From Aphrocallistes beatrix (taxonomy: Eukaryota; Porifera; Hexactinellida; Sceptrulophora; Aphrocallistidae), in assembly GCA_963281255.1 (NCBI GenBank), contig OY725489.1, positions 62,001-126,000 of the forward strand: 64,000 nt of DNA, given 5' to 3'. The notes beneath the pieces were generated by a model that was not told where the DNA came from, ran no database searches, and saw nothing but the letters and a program-made list of their open reading frames with translations. Shown in pieces: positions 44,196 through 54,034 of this stretch (position 1 is the stretch's first letter; every line of letters starts with the position of its first letter). The position numbers were made by a program, and so were the translations under genes.

Positions 44196-46112
44196 TTACA
44201 TATCAAAAAACTGGAGACAGGCCGTGTGGTTGCAAGACATGACAACTAATCGACCGCTATTGTCAAACACGAGTCCCCTCGGTTCAGAGAAAACCCCATT
44301 CACCCCAATTAGCCCCTTCAGGGCTCCGTCCATTGAGAAGACGAACACGCAGTTCCTCCCATAGTCGGACAAGAAAATTTCGTCCTCTTTATTGAGCGTG
44401 AAGAAGAGTGGGTTAATGACCTGGTGGTAGGTATCGAATGCGATGAGACTGAACAGCTTTTCTCCTGACTGGTCGAACACGTGGATGCATTCGGGGCCTC
44501 TGTCCAACACAACGATCCTACCCCCAGAATCGATCTCAATGTCCACCGGCTTCAAGAGTTGGCCCAGCCCAAAGTGCTTGCAGAAACTATGCCCGAAATC
44601 GAACGCTTGCACCCTATCATTCCCTGTGTCACAGATGTAGAGCTGCTTCTTGCTTGGGTTCGCTGTAATGTTGGACGGCAGTTTGAACTCTCTGTCGGAG
44701 GTCCCTTCCTTTCCGAACTTCTTAACGAAGGCCCCTGTCAGAGTATAGTAGTGCACGCAGTGGCTGGAAGACTGCGTGACGTAGACGTAGTTGTTCGCGA
44801 TGCAGATGCCGTACGGGTTATTCATCCGGTTGCTTCCAGGCTTATCCACGAAAAAACTAAGATGCTCACCCGAAGGAGAAAAGACCTGCACGCGGGAGTT
44901 CCCTTTCTCCGCGACAAACAGTGTCCCATTGGTCCGATTCACACAGACAGCTTTGGGTTTCATAATCTGACACTTCCCAGCTCCCTCCGGACAGCGACTC
45001 AAAGTCGGGAATCGCGGAAACTGTTTCTTCTGGAGTTTCTCCGGTAGGAGATCCTCGAGATCGATTATTTCGTAACTATGATCCGGTTCATAGGGAATCG
45101 AACTCTTTTCCAATGGGTTGAGGTCGGGTAGTTCAGAGTTTGACAGAGAAAATATGGATTGGAAGGACGGGGGTGCGGGGGGCGTTTGAGGGATGGGAGG
45201 AAGCGATAGGGTGGATCTTTGGGATCGTTCTGAAGACATTGGGAAGAATGATTCATGGGGTTTGTTCATATCCGTGTACCCTCCATCTTGACACGGTGCT
45301 TCGGCATCATCAGCCTCCACATTCCTAGGTGAGATTTTGCCGGTCGAAGAGAGCTTTGGACCTGAGTGTGTCCTAGTGATTACTAAAGTAGTTTTATCAA
45401 GTTGTGTTAGATCAGGAGCATCGGACATGAACCTTAGAACTTCTGTAGAGAGGTTAGTTTGGGCGTACGAATCAATGCTTTGAGACTTCCGCAGGTTACC
45501 GTCGGGTTGGGAGGACCTTATATTTAATGGTTTCTTAGATCGCGGCGGTTTTGTAGTGACAACATCCCCGAAAGAATTCTTTGTCCGAGGAGGCTTTGAA
45601 GGAGTTCGAATATTTTGGATCTTTTCAACTTGTGATGCTGGCTCGAATTGCTGAGGGAGGATGATGTTATCATAACAGACATTTTTGCAAGTCGTTCTGT
45701 CGATGTTAAGTGCTGTGGTGGTGCTTTCAGTTGTAGATTCTAACTCCGCTGTACCTAACTCGGAAATCAGCACTAACAATTGCGTATCGTCCCATTTCAA
45801 TTTGATCGATTTTTCTTTCGCTTCTGCTAGCAATTGCGCTTCAATATCTGCAATTTTCTGGTCTATCGTCTCGATACTGGGTGCGTCTGGTCCGAATATT
45901 GAAATGGTTGTGTTCCTGTATGCTTTCAGCTGCTCTAACTCGTTGGCATCAGCTCTCTCACTGACATTAACTTCCTTCGATTCAATCTCATCAAAACTTC
46001 TCAAGATTTGATCTAACCTCAAATCCAAATGTTCCTTTATTTTAGCGATTCTGTGCTCAACACCGACTTTGGCCTCGGAAACATTTGAGAATTCCAAAAC
46101 AAGCTCTGCCAT
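44196..46112 (-). CDS. N-type coiled-coil/NHL-repeat protein N
   Basis: Single exon, 638 aa. The N-terminal ~110 residues are charged and predicted coiled coil (VSEAKVGVEHRIAKIKEHL). A long disordered Ser/Pro/Lys-rich linker follows, then an NHL six-bladed propeller in the last ~275 residues (PKAVCVNRTNGTLFVAEKGN, NPYGICIANNYVYVT, PSNITANPSKKQLYICDTGN, PVDIEIDSGGRIVVLDRG, NPLFFTLNKEDEIFLSDYG, EPRGLVFDNSGRLVV). There is no RING or B-box, so this is not a classic TRIM ligase; it may act as a protein- or RNA-binding adaptor (inference). It is divergently paired with the broken O copy at 46244. Confidence 0.88.
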   Translation of the reverse strand: MAELVLEFSNVSEAKVGVEHRIAKIKEHLDLRLDQILRSFDEIESKEVNVSERADANELEQLKAYRNTTISIFGPDAPSIETIDQKIADIEAQLLAEAKEKSIKLKWDDTQLLVLISELGTAELESTTESTTTALNIDRTTCKNVCYDNIILPQQFEPASQVEKIQNIRTPSKPPRTKNSFGDVVTTKPPRSKKPLNIRSSQPDGNLRKSQSIDSYAQTNLSTEVLRFMSDAPDLTQLDKTTLVITRTHSGPKLSSTGKISPRNVEADDAEAPCQDGGYTDMNKPHESFFPMSSERSQRSTLSLPPIPQTPPAPPSFQSIFSLSNSELPDLNPLEKSSIPYEPDHSYEIIDLEDLLPEKLQKKQFPRFPTLSRCPEGAGKCQIMKPKAVCVNRTNGTLFVAEKGNSRVQVFSPSGEHLSFFVDKPGSNRMNNPYGICIANNYVYVTQSSSHCVHYYTLTGAFVKKFGKEGTSDREFKLPSNITANPSKKQLYICDTGNDRVQAFDFGHSFCKHFGLGQLLKPVDIEIDSGGRIVVLDRGPECIHVFDQSGEKLFSLIAFDTYHQVINPLFFTLNKEDEIFLSDYGRNCVFVFSMDGALKGLIGVNGVFSEPRGLVFDNSGRLVVMSCNHTACLQFFDM

Positions 46113-46243
46113 TCTATCTCCAGTTTGAAAAGATTGAAATTGAGATGGTCATATTATGTACTGGTTGCTGTAACCCGATATAAATGTGTCGACGTCAAGA
46201 TTCATATGAGTATGTTCAATAGATGGATTAGTTGGCACAGAAA
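46113..46243. promoter_or_regulatory. Shared divergent promoter, N / psi-O pair
   Basis: 131 bp between the two start codons, nearly identical to 51089-51222. It includes CGATATAAATGTG (TATA-like, plus direction). Confidence 0.6.
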
Positions 46244-48138
46244 ATGTCGAGCTATGCTTCAGTGAATATAGTGAGAAAACTGATCGAGAGTAACAAAATA
46301 CAGAAACTGCACGAACTGCTGGATGAGGGAAGTTAACATTGAACGAAGAGTTGGACGGGATTGAAGAATCTTTCGCTGCTGATAACAAAAGGACCAAGAA
46401 GGGTTAGATAAGTGGAGGACTTACAGAAATTTCTAGGACAATAGAGATTAGGCGGATACAATTAGAATGGGATGAGAATAGGTTGAAGAGGGAAGTCTCC
46501 ACTCTTGGGACAGTGCAGATGCTAGAGCAACAGGGCCGGTCCTTGAGTCGGGTTCTAAATCCGCCGCCCTAGGCAAATTTGAAGCCGTCCCGCCCTCCAA
46601 ATTTTTGAATACATTTCCTAAAAATAATATTTTGAAAAAAGACTAAATGAAGTGTAGGTAGTAAAGTTATAACAGTAATCTAAGTATCAAAATCTACTTT
46701 TCTAGCTTTAGTTTTAGCAAACTCAGTCACTAGTTTCTTAAGATCTAGCTTTTCGCTATTTCATGTTCAACAGATATTGTTGACAAGCCCACAAGTCTTT
46801 CCTGCATCATTGAAGAACGAATATATGTTTTTATCAGTTTCAGCTTCGAAAAACTTCTCTCATCACTTGCAACAGAAACTGGGAGTGTTAACAGGATACG
46901 TAGAGCGATAAAAGTATTTGAAAAACTCCTTGTAAGCTTATTTAGCATATCGTATTGGAAAAATTAACAACAAAAGAGGTCAGGTTGGAACCAGGCCTTA
47001 TTTGGGCGGGCCCGCGCACCCAGGGGTGAGTGATATTTGGGAAATATTTATGAGGGAGCGGGAAAATGGCCCATATCAGGTGCTATCTCCATGTTCATAA
47101 TACATTAGGTTGGACGAAATTTGAACTATGTATACTTCGGATGTGGCAGGGTTTCATCCAGCTTTCCAAAGTCATACGCCCAAATGGGCGCCACCATTTT
47201 TCTACGCTCTGCATTTTTATATATGTTTTATGCCGCGCGCCTAAATCATACGCCTAATTATGATCCATGGGATAAAATATGCGCCTCTAGGCGCGCCCAG
47301 TACGCCTGGATGAAAGCCTGGGATGTGGGATGCCTAACTCTAGATGAAGCCCTGATTGGAACCTGACAAACCGGGGAAGTTACGGCCTTGCTAAATTCTA
47401 AAAACAAACAAAACATTGAGTACTTGGAATTTACGAGGAAAAAATATTTAGAGAATTGGGCCATTTAGTTTACGGATTTAAAATCAAATTGGGTGAAATA
47501 TAAGTCTAATTGATGCGTATTTTGGATTATGGGTGTGGGATAATCAGAGGATTAGCATTTTCAATTTACATAAGTGATCAATGTGTGTACTTCAATTGTT
47601 CACTCAGTTTACAAATATGCCGCCCTAGGCGACTGCCTAGTTCGCCTAGTGGAAGGACCGGTCCTGTAAGAGCAACAACAAGATTATGAATCGATAGATG
47701 AATCTATTCTGAGCGACGACCCGTCAATTTTCAAAAGAGTGGCCGCGATAAACTCTCCCGATGATATTACATATGGAGATGCAGTAGACGTGCAAGCAAT
47801 AACAAAAGAGATTCAAGCAAAGGAACACAAGTTCTTTCATAAACCAGCCCAAAGTGGATACCTTAAACCGATGAAACAAGCTCTCATTAAAAAGACTAAC
47901 TTGCCTAAGGAACTAATTCCCAGCCGTCAAGACTATACGGATCTGAAGAAAGGAGTAGGAAGCTTAATAGCTAACTTGAAAGACACCAAACTGAGATCAA
48001 GATCGTTGAGCAGTGGCATAGACCAAAAAGAAGAGTTGTATACTGAATTCCCTGAGCAGAAACCAGGTTGGCAACTCCGCTTCAGTCACAAGTCTGAAAC
48101 TGAAGAGAATTCCAATCAGACAGGAATGCATGAGCATC
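46244..48138 (+). pseudogene. Broken O-type NHL gene (psi-O), interrupted by a hAT element and cut at a duplication junction
   Basis: 46244-46530 and 47667-48138 align to O2 (51223-52035). Defects: altered codons around 46289; a 2-base loss giving an early TAA at 46334-46336; a ~80-base deletion near 46428; a 1136-bp transposon at 46531-47666. All NHL blades are absent because similarity ends at 48138, where the duplicated 5' end of L begins. It cannot make a full protein. Confidence 0.88.
46531..47666 (-). mobile_element. hAT transposon remnant with hAT C-terminal dimerisation domain
   Basis: Ends CAGGGCCGGTCCTT and (reverse-complemented right end) CAGGACCGGTCCTT are inverted repeats. Subterminal copies of CCGCCCTAGGC lie near both ends. 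Flanks TAGAGCAA and TAAGAGCAA are a decayed 8-bp target duplication. The intact paralogue at 51580-51590 has a single GAGCAACAACAAG and no insert. On the minus strand 46948-46745 encodes LPVSVASDERSFSKLK-like sequence, the conserved hAT dimerisation motif. The rest of the transposase is missing. Confidence 0.88.
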
Positions 48139-48703
48139 TCGAATGACAGCTGATCCTGCGGACCCACGGACAGATTGTGCACCAGGTCCGACCGCCACGT
48201 GATCTCCCCGCCGGTGGCAGTCTTGAGCAGGAGGATCTTAGTGAGAGGTGGCACTGCGCCACTTTCTGCCACCTGGCAGACACTGACGTGCAGGAACAAC
48301 ACGTGGAGGTCGTTGGCGCCCAAGAACTCGCGGATGGTGATGTCGGACATATGCATGATGTGTCCCGGAGTGTCGGAGTGGCAGTGTGGCGCTGTCACCG
48401 TGATAACGTCACTGGAAGCCAGCAGCTCATTGGCGGAGCTGTAGTACATGAAGCGACACCGGGTCTCTGGGCGGGGGAACGATTGAACTCGAGGTAGTCC
48501 AGAGGCCGCGTGGCCTCCGCCGGTTACAGACCGATCCAGTCCTGCGTGTGGGTTGGGCGCGTAATGAGCCAGCTGATGCTGAGTGTCTGCCCCACCGCCA
48601 CTGGCAGACTGGCGGAGGACAGGTGGATGTAGGGGTCCGAGGGGGCGGGCTGGTGGAGGGTGTGGGATATGGTGGGGAGGGAGGTGTTCATTCGCGATGC
48701 CAT
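48139..48703 (-). pseudogene. Duplicated 5' fragment of HECW ligase L (psi-L)
   Basis: Matches L's first ~220 codons (42752-43401) including its ATG (48703-48701). It has a ~60-70-base deletion near 48484 and a ~24-base deletion near 48637, so it is broken. It is cut at 48139 by the duplication junction with psi-O. The C2 region is partial; WW and HECT domains are absent. Confidence 0.9.
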
Positions 48704-49183
48704 ATGCCAGGTGTCAAAATGGTGTATGAGTATCCGGTTGAAATCGGGATAGCTAAGTACGAGATCTGCAATGTTAGAATTTGATACGTCTAGTCGCATA
48801 TATATAACCAACTGAAGTTTCTATTATTAGATACTTCTATACCCAATCGAAATATCTCTGATCCCAAAATAAACTTATACAAACCATTAGCAATTATTCG
48901 AACAATAATAAGATTTCCAACTTGTATAAAATTAGAAAAAGTAACAAAGTTCTTATTTTAGACAAAACCCAGAGTATTCCACCTCTGTTCTTGTTTGTAA
49001 AATATTTTATTTATTTGGAAATAATAAATACATCAAAACCTCAAAGTTTGATTATGAACTTTGAATAAGTGGGAAAGATATATGAATGAGAATTTATATA
49101 GTAAAAAAGTATAAAATAATCACTACATCATAATTATACACATCATGTCAATAAAAAGCATTGAGGGTCTAAAGTACACACAT
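48704..49183. other. Duplicated spacer between N2 and psi-L
   Basis: Homologous to 43402-44195, but without the (TA)n tract and without the foldback MITE at 44001-44130. It therefore serves as an empty site for both. Confidence 0.7.
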
Positions 49184-51088
49184 TTACATATCAAAAAACT
49201 GGAGACAGGCCGTGTGGTTGCAAGACACGACAACTAATCGACCGCTGTTGTCAAACGCGAGTCCCCTCGGTTCAGAGAAGACCCCATCCTCCCCAATCTG
49301 CCCCTTCAGGGCTCCGTCCATCGAGAAGACGAACACGCAGTTCCTCGCGTAGTCCGACAGGAAAATCTCGTCGTCCTTGCTGAGCGTGAAGAAGAGCGGG
49401 TTAATGACCTGGTGGTAGACAGCGAATGCGATGAGACTGAATAGCATTTCTCCTGACTGGCTGAACACGTGGATGCATTTGGGGCCTCTGTCCAACACAA
49501 CGATCCTACCCCCAGAATCGATCTCAATGTCCACTGGCTTCAAGAGTTGGCCCAGCCCAAAGTGCTTGCAGAAACTATGCCCGAAATCGAACGCTTGCAC
49601 TCTATCATTCCCTGTGTCGCAGATGTAGAGCTGCTTCTTGCTTGGGTTCGCTGTAATGTTGGACGGCAGTTTGAACTTTCCGGCGGAGGTCCCTTCCTTT
49701 CCGAACTTCTTAACGAAGGCCCCTGTCAGAGTATAGTAGTGCACGCAGTGGCTGGAAGACTGCGTGACGTAGACGTAGTTGTTCGCGATGCAGATGCCGT
49801 ACGGGTTATTCATCCGGTTGCTTCCGGGCTTATCCACGAAAAAACTAAGATGCTCACCCGAAGGAGAAAAGACCTGCACGCGGGAGTTTCCTTTCTCCGC
49901 GACGAACAGTGTCCCATTGGTCCGACTCACACAAACAGCTTTGGGTTTCATAATCTGACACTTCCCAGCTCCCTCAGGACAGCGACTCAAAGTTGGGAAT
50001 CGCGGAAACTGTTTCTTCTGGATTTTCTCCGGTATGAGATCCTCGAGATCGATCTCTTCGTAATTATGGCTCGGCTCATAGGGTATCGGCTTTTCCGATG
50101 GGTCGAGCATTTCAGAGTTTGACAGAGAAAATGCTGATTGGAAAGATGGGGTGGGGGGCGTTTGAGGGATGGGAGGAAGCGATAGGGAGGACCGGGGGGA
50201 CAGTTGGGACAGTTCTGGACACATTAGGGGGCTTGATTCACGGGGTTTGTTCATATCCGTGTACTCCTCATATGCCTCGGGACCATCAGTATCCACATAG
50301 TAAGGCTCGGTTTCGGCGGTAGAAGTGAGTTTTGGGTCTGAGTGTGTCCTACTGATAGCCAAAGTAGTTTCGTCAGGTTGTGTTAGATTAGGATCTTCGG
50401 ACATGAACCTTAGAGCTTCTGTAGAGGGGTTAGCTTCCGGGTATGCATCTACGCTTTGAGACTTCCGCAGGTTACCGTCGGGTTGGGAGGACCTTATATT
50501 TAATGGTTTCTTAAATAGCGGCGGTTTTGTAGAGACAACATCCCCGAAAGAATTCTTTGTCCGAGGAGGCTTTGACGGAGTCAGAATATTTTGGATCTTT
50601 CCAGCTTGTGATGCTGACTCGAATTGCTGAGGGAGGATGATGTTATCATAACAGACATTTTTGCAAGTCGTTCTGTCAGTGTCAAGTGCTGTGGCGGTGC
50701 TTTCAGTTGTAGATTCTAACTCCGCTGTACCTAACTCGGAAATCAGCACTAACAATTGCGTATCGTCCCATTTCAATTTGATCGATTTTTCTTTCGCTTC
50801 TGCTAGCAATTGCGCCTCAATATCTGCAATTTTATGGTCTATCGTCTCGATACTGGGTGCGTCTGGTCCGAATATTGAAATGGTTGTGTTCCTGTATGCT
50901 TTCAGCTGCTCTAACTCGTTGGCATCAGCTCTCTCACTGACATTAACTTCCTTCGATTCAATCTCATCAAAACTTCTCAAGATTTGATCTAACCTCAAAT
51001 CCAAATGTTCCTTTATTTTAGCGATTCTGTGCTCAACACCGACTTTGGCCTCGGAAACATTTGAGAATTCTAAAACAAGTTCTGCCAT
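49184..51088 (-). CDS. N-type coiled-coil/NHL-repeat protein N2
   Basis: Single exon, 634 aa, tandem duplicate of N. The coiled coil (1-~110) is almost identical to N. The linker (~115-360) has most of the differences, including small indels. The NHL propeller (~360-634) is again nearly identical. No RING or B-box. Divergently paired with O2, 134 bp away. Confidence 0.88.
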   Translation of the reverse strand: MAELVLEFSNVSEAKVGVEHRIAKIKEHLDLRLDQILRSFDEIESKEVNVSERADANELEQLKAYRNTTISIFGPDAPSIETIDHKIADIEAQLLAEAKEKSIKLKWDDTQLLVLISELGTAELESTTESTATALDTDRTTCKNVCYDNIILPQQFESASQAGKIQNILTPSKPPRTKNSFGDVVSTKPPLFKKPLNIRSSQPDGNLRKSQSVDAYPEANPSTEALRFMSEDPNLTQPDETTLAISRTHSDPKLTSTAETEPYYVDTDGPEAYEEYTDMNKPRESSPLMCPELSQLSPRSSLSLPPIPQTPPTPSFQSAFSLSNSEMLDPSEKPIPYEPSHNYEEIDLEDLIPEKIQKKQFPRFPTLSRCPEGAGKCQIMKPKAVCVSRTNGTLFVAEKGNSRVQVFSPSGEHLSFFVDKPGSNRMNNPYGICIANNYVYVTQSSSHCVHYYTLTGAFVKKFGKEGTSAGKFKLPSNITANPSKKQLYICDTGNDRVQAFDFGHSFCKHFGLGQLLKPVDIEIDSGGRIVVLDRGPKCIHVFSQSGEMLFSLIAFAVYHQVINPLFFTLSKDDEIFLSDYARNCVFVFSMDGALKGQIGEDGVFSEPRGLAFDNSGRLVVVSCNHTACLQFFDM

Positions 51089-51222
51089 TCTATCTCCAGT
51101 TTGGAAAGATTGAAGTTGAGATGGTCATATTATGTACTGGTTGCTGTAACCCGATATAAATGTGTTGACGTCAAGATTCATATAAGGAGTATGTTCAATA
51201 AGTGGATTAGTTGGCACAGAAA
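51089..51222. promoter_or_regulatory. Shared divergent promoter, N2 / O2 pair
   Basis: 134 bp between opposite start codons. It includes CGATATAAATGTG and, 37 bases before O2's ATG, CATATAAGGAG in the position of the TATAAAGGA box of P, Q, R and S. Confidence 0.6.
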
Positions 51223-52902
51223 ATGTCGAGCTATACTTCAGTGAATACAGTGAGAAAACTGATCGAGAACAAAATACAGAAACTACACGAACTGCTGGAT
51301 AAGAGGAAGGCAGTGCTGAACAAAGTGTTGAACGACATTGAGAAAGCTTTCGCTGCTGATAACAAGAAGGATCAAGAGGAGTTAGAGAAGTGGAGGACTT
51401 ACAGAAAACAGACACTTGAACTGTTCAAAGACTCTGAAAGTGGAGATAATGCACAGCTGATTAAGATCGAGGCGAGGATAGAAGAACTTTCTAGGACAAT
51501 GGAGATGAGGCGGATACAATTAGAATGGGATGAGAATAAGTTGAAGAGGGAAGTCTCTACTCTTGGGACAGTGCAGATGCTAGAGCAACAACAAGATTAT
51601 GAATCGATAGATGAATCTATTCTGAGCGACGACCCGTCAATTTTCAAAAGAGCGGCCGCGATAAACTCTCCCGATGATATTAAATACGGAGATGCAGTAG
51701 ACGTACAAGCAATAACAAAAGAGATTAAAGCAAAAGAACACAAGTCCTTTCATAAACCAGCCTCAAGTGGATACCTTAAACCGATGAAACAAGCTCTCAT
51801 TAAAAAGGCTAACCTACCTCCGGAATTAATTCCCAGCCGTCAAGACTATACAGATCTGAAGAAAGGAGTAGGAAGCTTAATAGCAAACTTGAAAGACACC
51901 AAACTGAGATCAAGATCGTTGAGCAGTGGCATAGACCAAAAAGAAGAGTTGTATACTGAATTACCCGAGCAGAAACCAGGTTGGCAACTCCGCTTCCGTA
52001 CCAAGTCAGAAACTGAAGAGAATTCTAATCAAACAAGGATGCATCCAACTCCGAAACCAGAGGATTACACAGTGATTAGCACCTGCAAACGGGGGACAGA
52101 TCCAGGACAAATTCTGAAACCAAAAAACGTAGCTGTCTCCCCTAAGACAGGTTGCATATTTGTGGCTGAGAAAGCCAACAACCGAGTGCAAATGTTCACA
52201 CCTACCGGAGAACCATTGTCCTCGTTTGGTACGCGGGGTAAAAGACTGTCAATGGCAGAACCTTACGGCGTATGTGTACTGAACGAAAAGGTGTACGTAT
52301 CCCAGACTGAGAATCATTGCATCATGGTCTTCAAGACTAACGGGGACTATTGCATGCAAGGAGGAAATAAGGGAAAGAGTGAAGGTAGCTTCGAATATCC
52401 GACAGGACTTAGCACAGATGGGATCAATGTCCTAGTGTGTGACTTTGGGAACCATCGCGTTCAAGTCTTTTCGAATAATCTCCTTTTCAAACAGATGATA
52501 GGAGTTGGGAAACTAACGAATCCGACGGACATAGCAGTTAACTCAAATTCTGATTTGGTCGTTCTAGACAGATCTCCAACTTGTGTTCATATTTTCAACA
52601 GCAAAGGTGTCTACCAACGTAAACTCATCAATGTGTCCAAATGTCCGACACTCTCAAACCCTCTCTTCATCGCCATCAGTCCCAGAGGCAACATAGTGCT
52701 CTCTGACCTGCTGACTTGTAGCGTCAACGTTTTCACCATGGATGGACAGCTACTCTGGAGTTTAGGCGGACTACACGACAAGGAAACGTTTGGAGAACCG
52801 AGAGGTGTGGCATGTGACCCATTGGGTCGACTAATCGTAGTGTGCAACAAGGAGATAGGCTGTCTTAAGATTATAGAGATTCATTTACCGAAATCGTTCT
52901 AA
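51223..52902 (+). CDS. O-type coiled-coil/NHL-repeat protein O2
   Basis: Single exon, 559 aa, starting MSSYTSVNTVRKLIENKIQK. Residues 1-~115 are a charged coiled coil. The middle linker contains SGYLKPMKQALIKK and SLIANLKDTKLRSRS. The NHL propeller fills ~288-559 (PKNVAVSPKTGCIFVAEKAN, EPYGVCVLNEKVYVSQ, YPTGLSTDGINVLVCDFGN, NPTDIAVNSNSDLVVLDRS, NPLFIAISPRGNIVLSDL, EPRGVACDPLGRLIV). No RING or B-box. It is intact at the right end of the tandem duplication that created psi-O. Confidence 0.88.
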   Translation: MSSYTSVNTVRKLIENKIQKLHELLDKRKAVLNKVLNDIEKAFAADNKKDQEELEKWRTYRKQTLELFKDSESGDNAQLIKIEARIEELSRTMEMRRIQLEWDENKLKREVSTLGTVQMLEQQQDYESIDESILSDDPSIFKRAAAINSPDDIKYGDAVDVQAITKEIKAKEHKSFHKPASSGYLKPMKQALIKKANLPPELIPSRQDYTDLKKGVGSLIANLKDTKLRSRSLSSGIDQKEELYTELPEQKPGWQLRFRTKSETEENSNQTRMHPTPKPEDYTVISTCKRGTDPGQILKPKNVAVSPKTGCIFVAEKANNRVQMFTPTGEPLSSFGTRGKRLSMAEPYGVCVLNEKVYVSQTENHCIMVFKTNGDYCMQGGNKGKSEGSFEYPTGLSTDGINVLVCDFGNHRVQVFSNNLLFKQMIGVGKLTNPTDIAVNSNSDLVVLDRSPTCVHIFNSKGVYQRKLINVSKCPTLSNPLFIAISPRGNIVLSDLLTCSVNVFTMDGQLLWSLGGLHDKETFGEPRGVACDPLGRLIVVCNKEIGCLKIIEIHLPKSF

Positions 52903-53189
52903 CAAAGTTTTATTGCATTGTCTAGGTTTGCTAGTACGTGATGCTATGTTTGTTATTGTTAGTAAGTAGCTAGCTACATTAGATAATAGATTTGTGTCTT
53001 CACACTTTTCATAAAACGTCACAAAATGTGCTGACCAATGAATTGCAGGGTTCTAATATCACAGCAGAAGTGAGATATAATTGGCTAATAGAGATTAGTC
53101 AATAATCCATAATAACAAAGAAGTGTACACAACAATAATCTTTAGGCATTCGGGTGGTCGATAAGGGTGTTAGGTGAGAGTCAGGAACC

Positions 53190-53760
53190 TGAGTGCGTCA
53201 TTGCAAGAGCATGGAACAAGAGCCTTAGAACTTCAGTTGAGGGTTATCTTCTGGGTATGAGTCCATGAGGCATATTATGCAAGTTACCGTTAGGTTGGGA
53301 AGACCTAAGATTCAGAGCAGGAGTTTATCTAGGTGCTCGGCCGGCACTTATAGTTGCCAGCCTGGCATCATCCGAGGAGTCAAGGTGTTTGCAGTGTGAT
53401 TCGATTTTGGTCCCGGGTTGCCAACACCCCTGGAGTTACAAGATAAACCACTCTTTGGGTGCCATATAACCTTTACACATTCAAAAAAAGTGCCCTACTG
53501 GAAAATCCTAGATAAACAAATGAAATTTCAGGGTTTCTTAAATGGCGGCGGTTTTGTGGCGACATCACTAAAATAATTCTTTGTCCGAGTAGTTTTTGTC
53601 GGAAGTATTTCGGATTTTCTCAACTCGTGATGGAGACTCTCATTGTCGAGGAAAGATGACGTTATCATAAATCTGAACTTTTTGCAAGTAGTTGGGCTGT
53701 GATATCAGAAATTATGAGCCTCAGATTCGAACTCATTCAAACTTCTCAGGACTTTGATTG
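53190..53760 (-). pseudogene. Decayed N-type NHL gene (psi-N), linker and coiled-coil remnant
   Basis: Matches the 5' half of N2 (about 50380-50990) in order, with many substitutions and indels. Anchors are GTTTCTTAAATGGCGGCGGTTTTGT, the following TTCTTTGTCCGAG and CAAACTTCTCAGGACTTTGAT. No open frame and no NHL part. It lies head-to-head with P, so P once had a divergent N-type partner. Confidence 0.75.
53322..53517. mobile_element. Insertion in psi-N with 11-bp inverted ends
   Basis: GTTTATCTAGG and CCTAGATAAAC bound ~200 bases absent from N and N2. No target duplication was confirmed. Confidence 0.5.
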
Positions 53761-53991
53761 ATTGTCATATCTACCGGCTACTGGCTACTGTAACCAGCTA
53801 AGACGAGTTGTCGTACTGTGCAGCAAAGAATCTCATCGGGAAATGACTCTTAATACAGTTCGCAGAGTGTGTATATCAGTAATCAAAGGTGTTGTCTTCA
53901 TTGCTGTAGAGTTGCTTAGTGATCTATCGCAGAGGAGAAACTACCTACTGGATGCTGTAACACGATACAGATCTATGTATCAACATATTCA

Positions 53992-53997
53992 TATAAA
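53992..53997 (+). promoter_or_regulatory. TATA box of P
   Basis: CATATAAAGGA, 38-43 bases before the ATG at 54035. The same box occurs at 57091 (Q), 59192 (R) and 62900 (S) with the same spacing. Confidence 0.65.
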
Positions 53998-54034
53998 GGA
54001 AATTTTACAGTCACTGGATTAGTTGGAACAGAAA

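Noticed and set aside
46745..46948. 67-codon minus-strand frame as a gene
   Set aside because: Matches the hAT dimerisation motif and lies within the transposon remnant; annotated as part of that element, not a host gene.
51211..51222. Starting O-type NHL proteins four codons earlier
   Set aside because: The upstream codon is TTG; the conserved ATG before TCG-AGC is the natural start in O2, P, Q, R and S.
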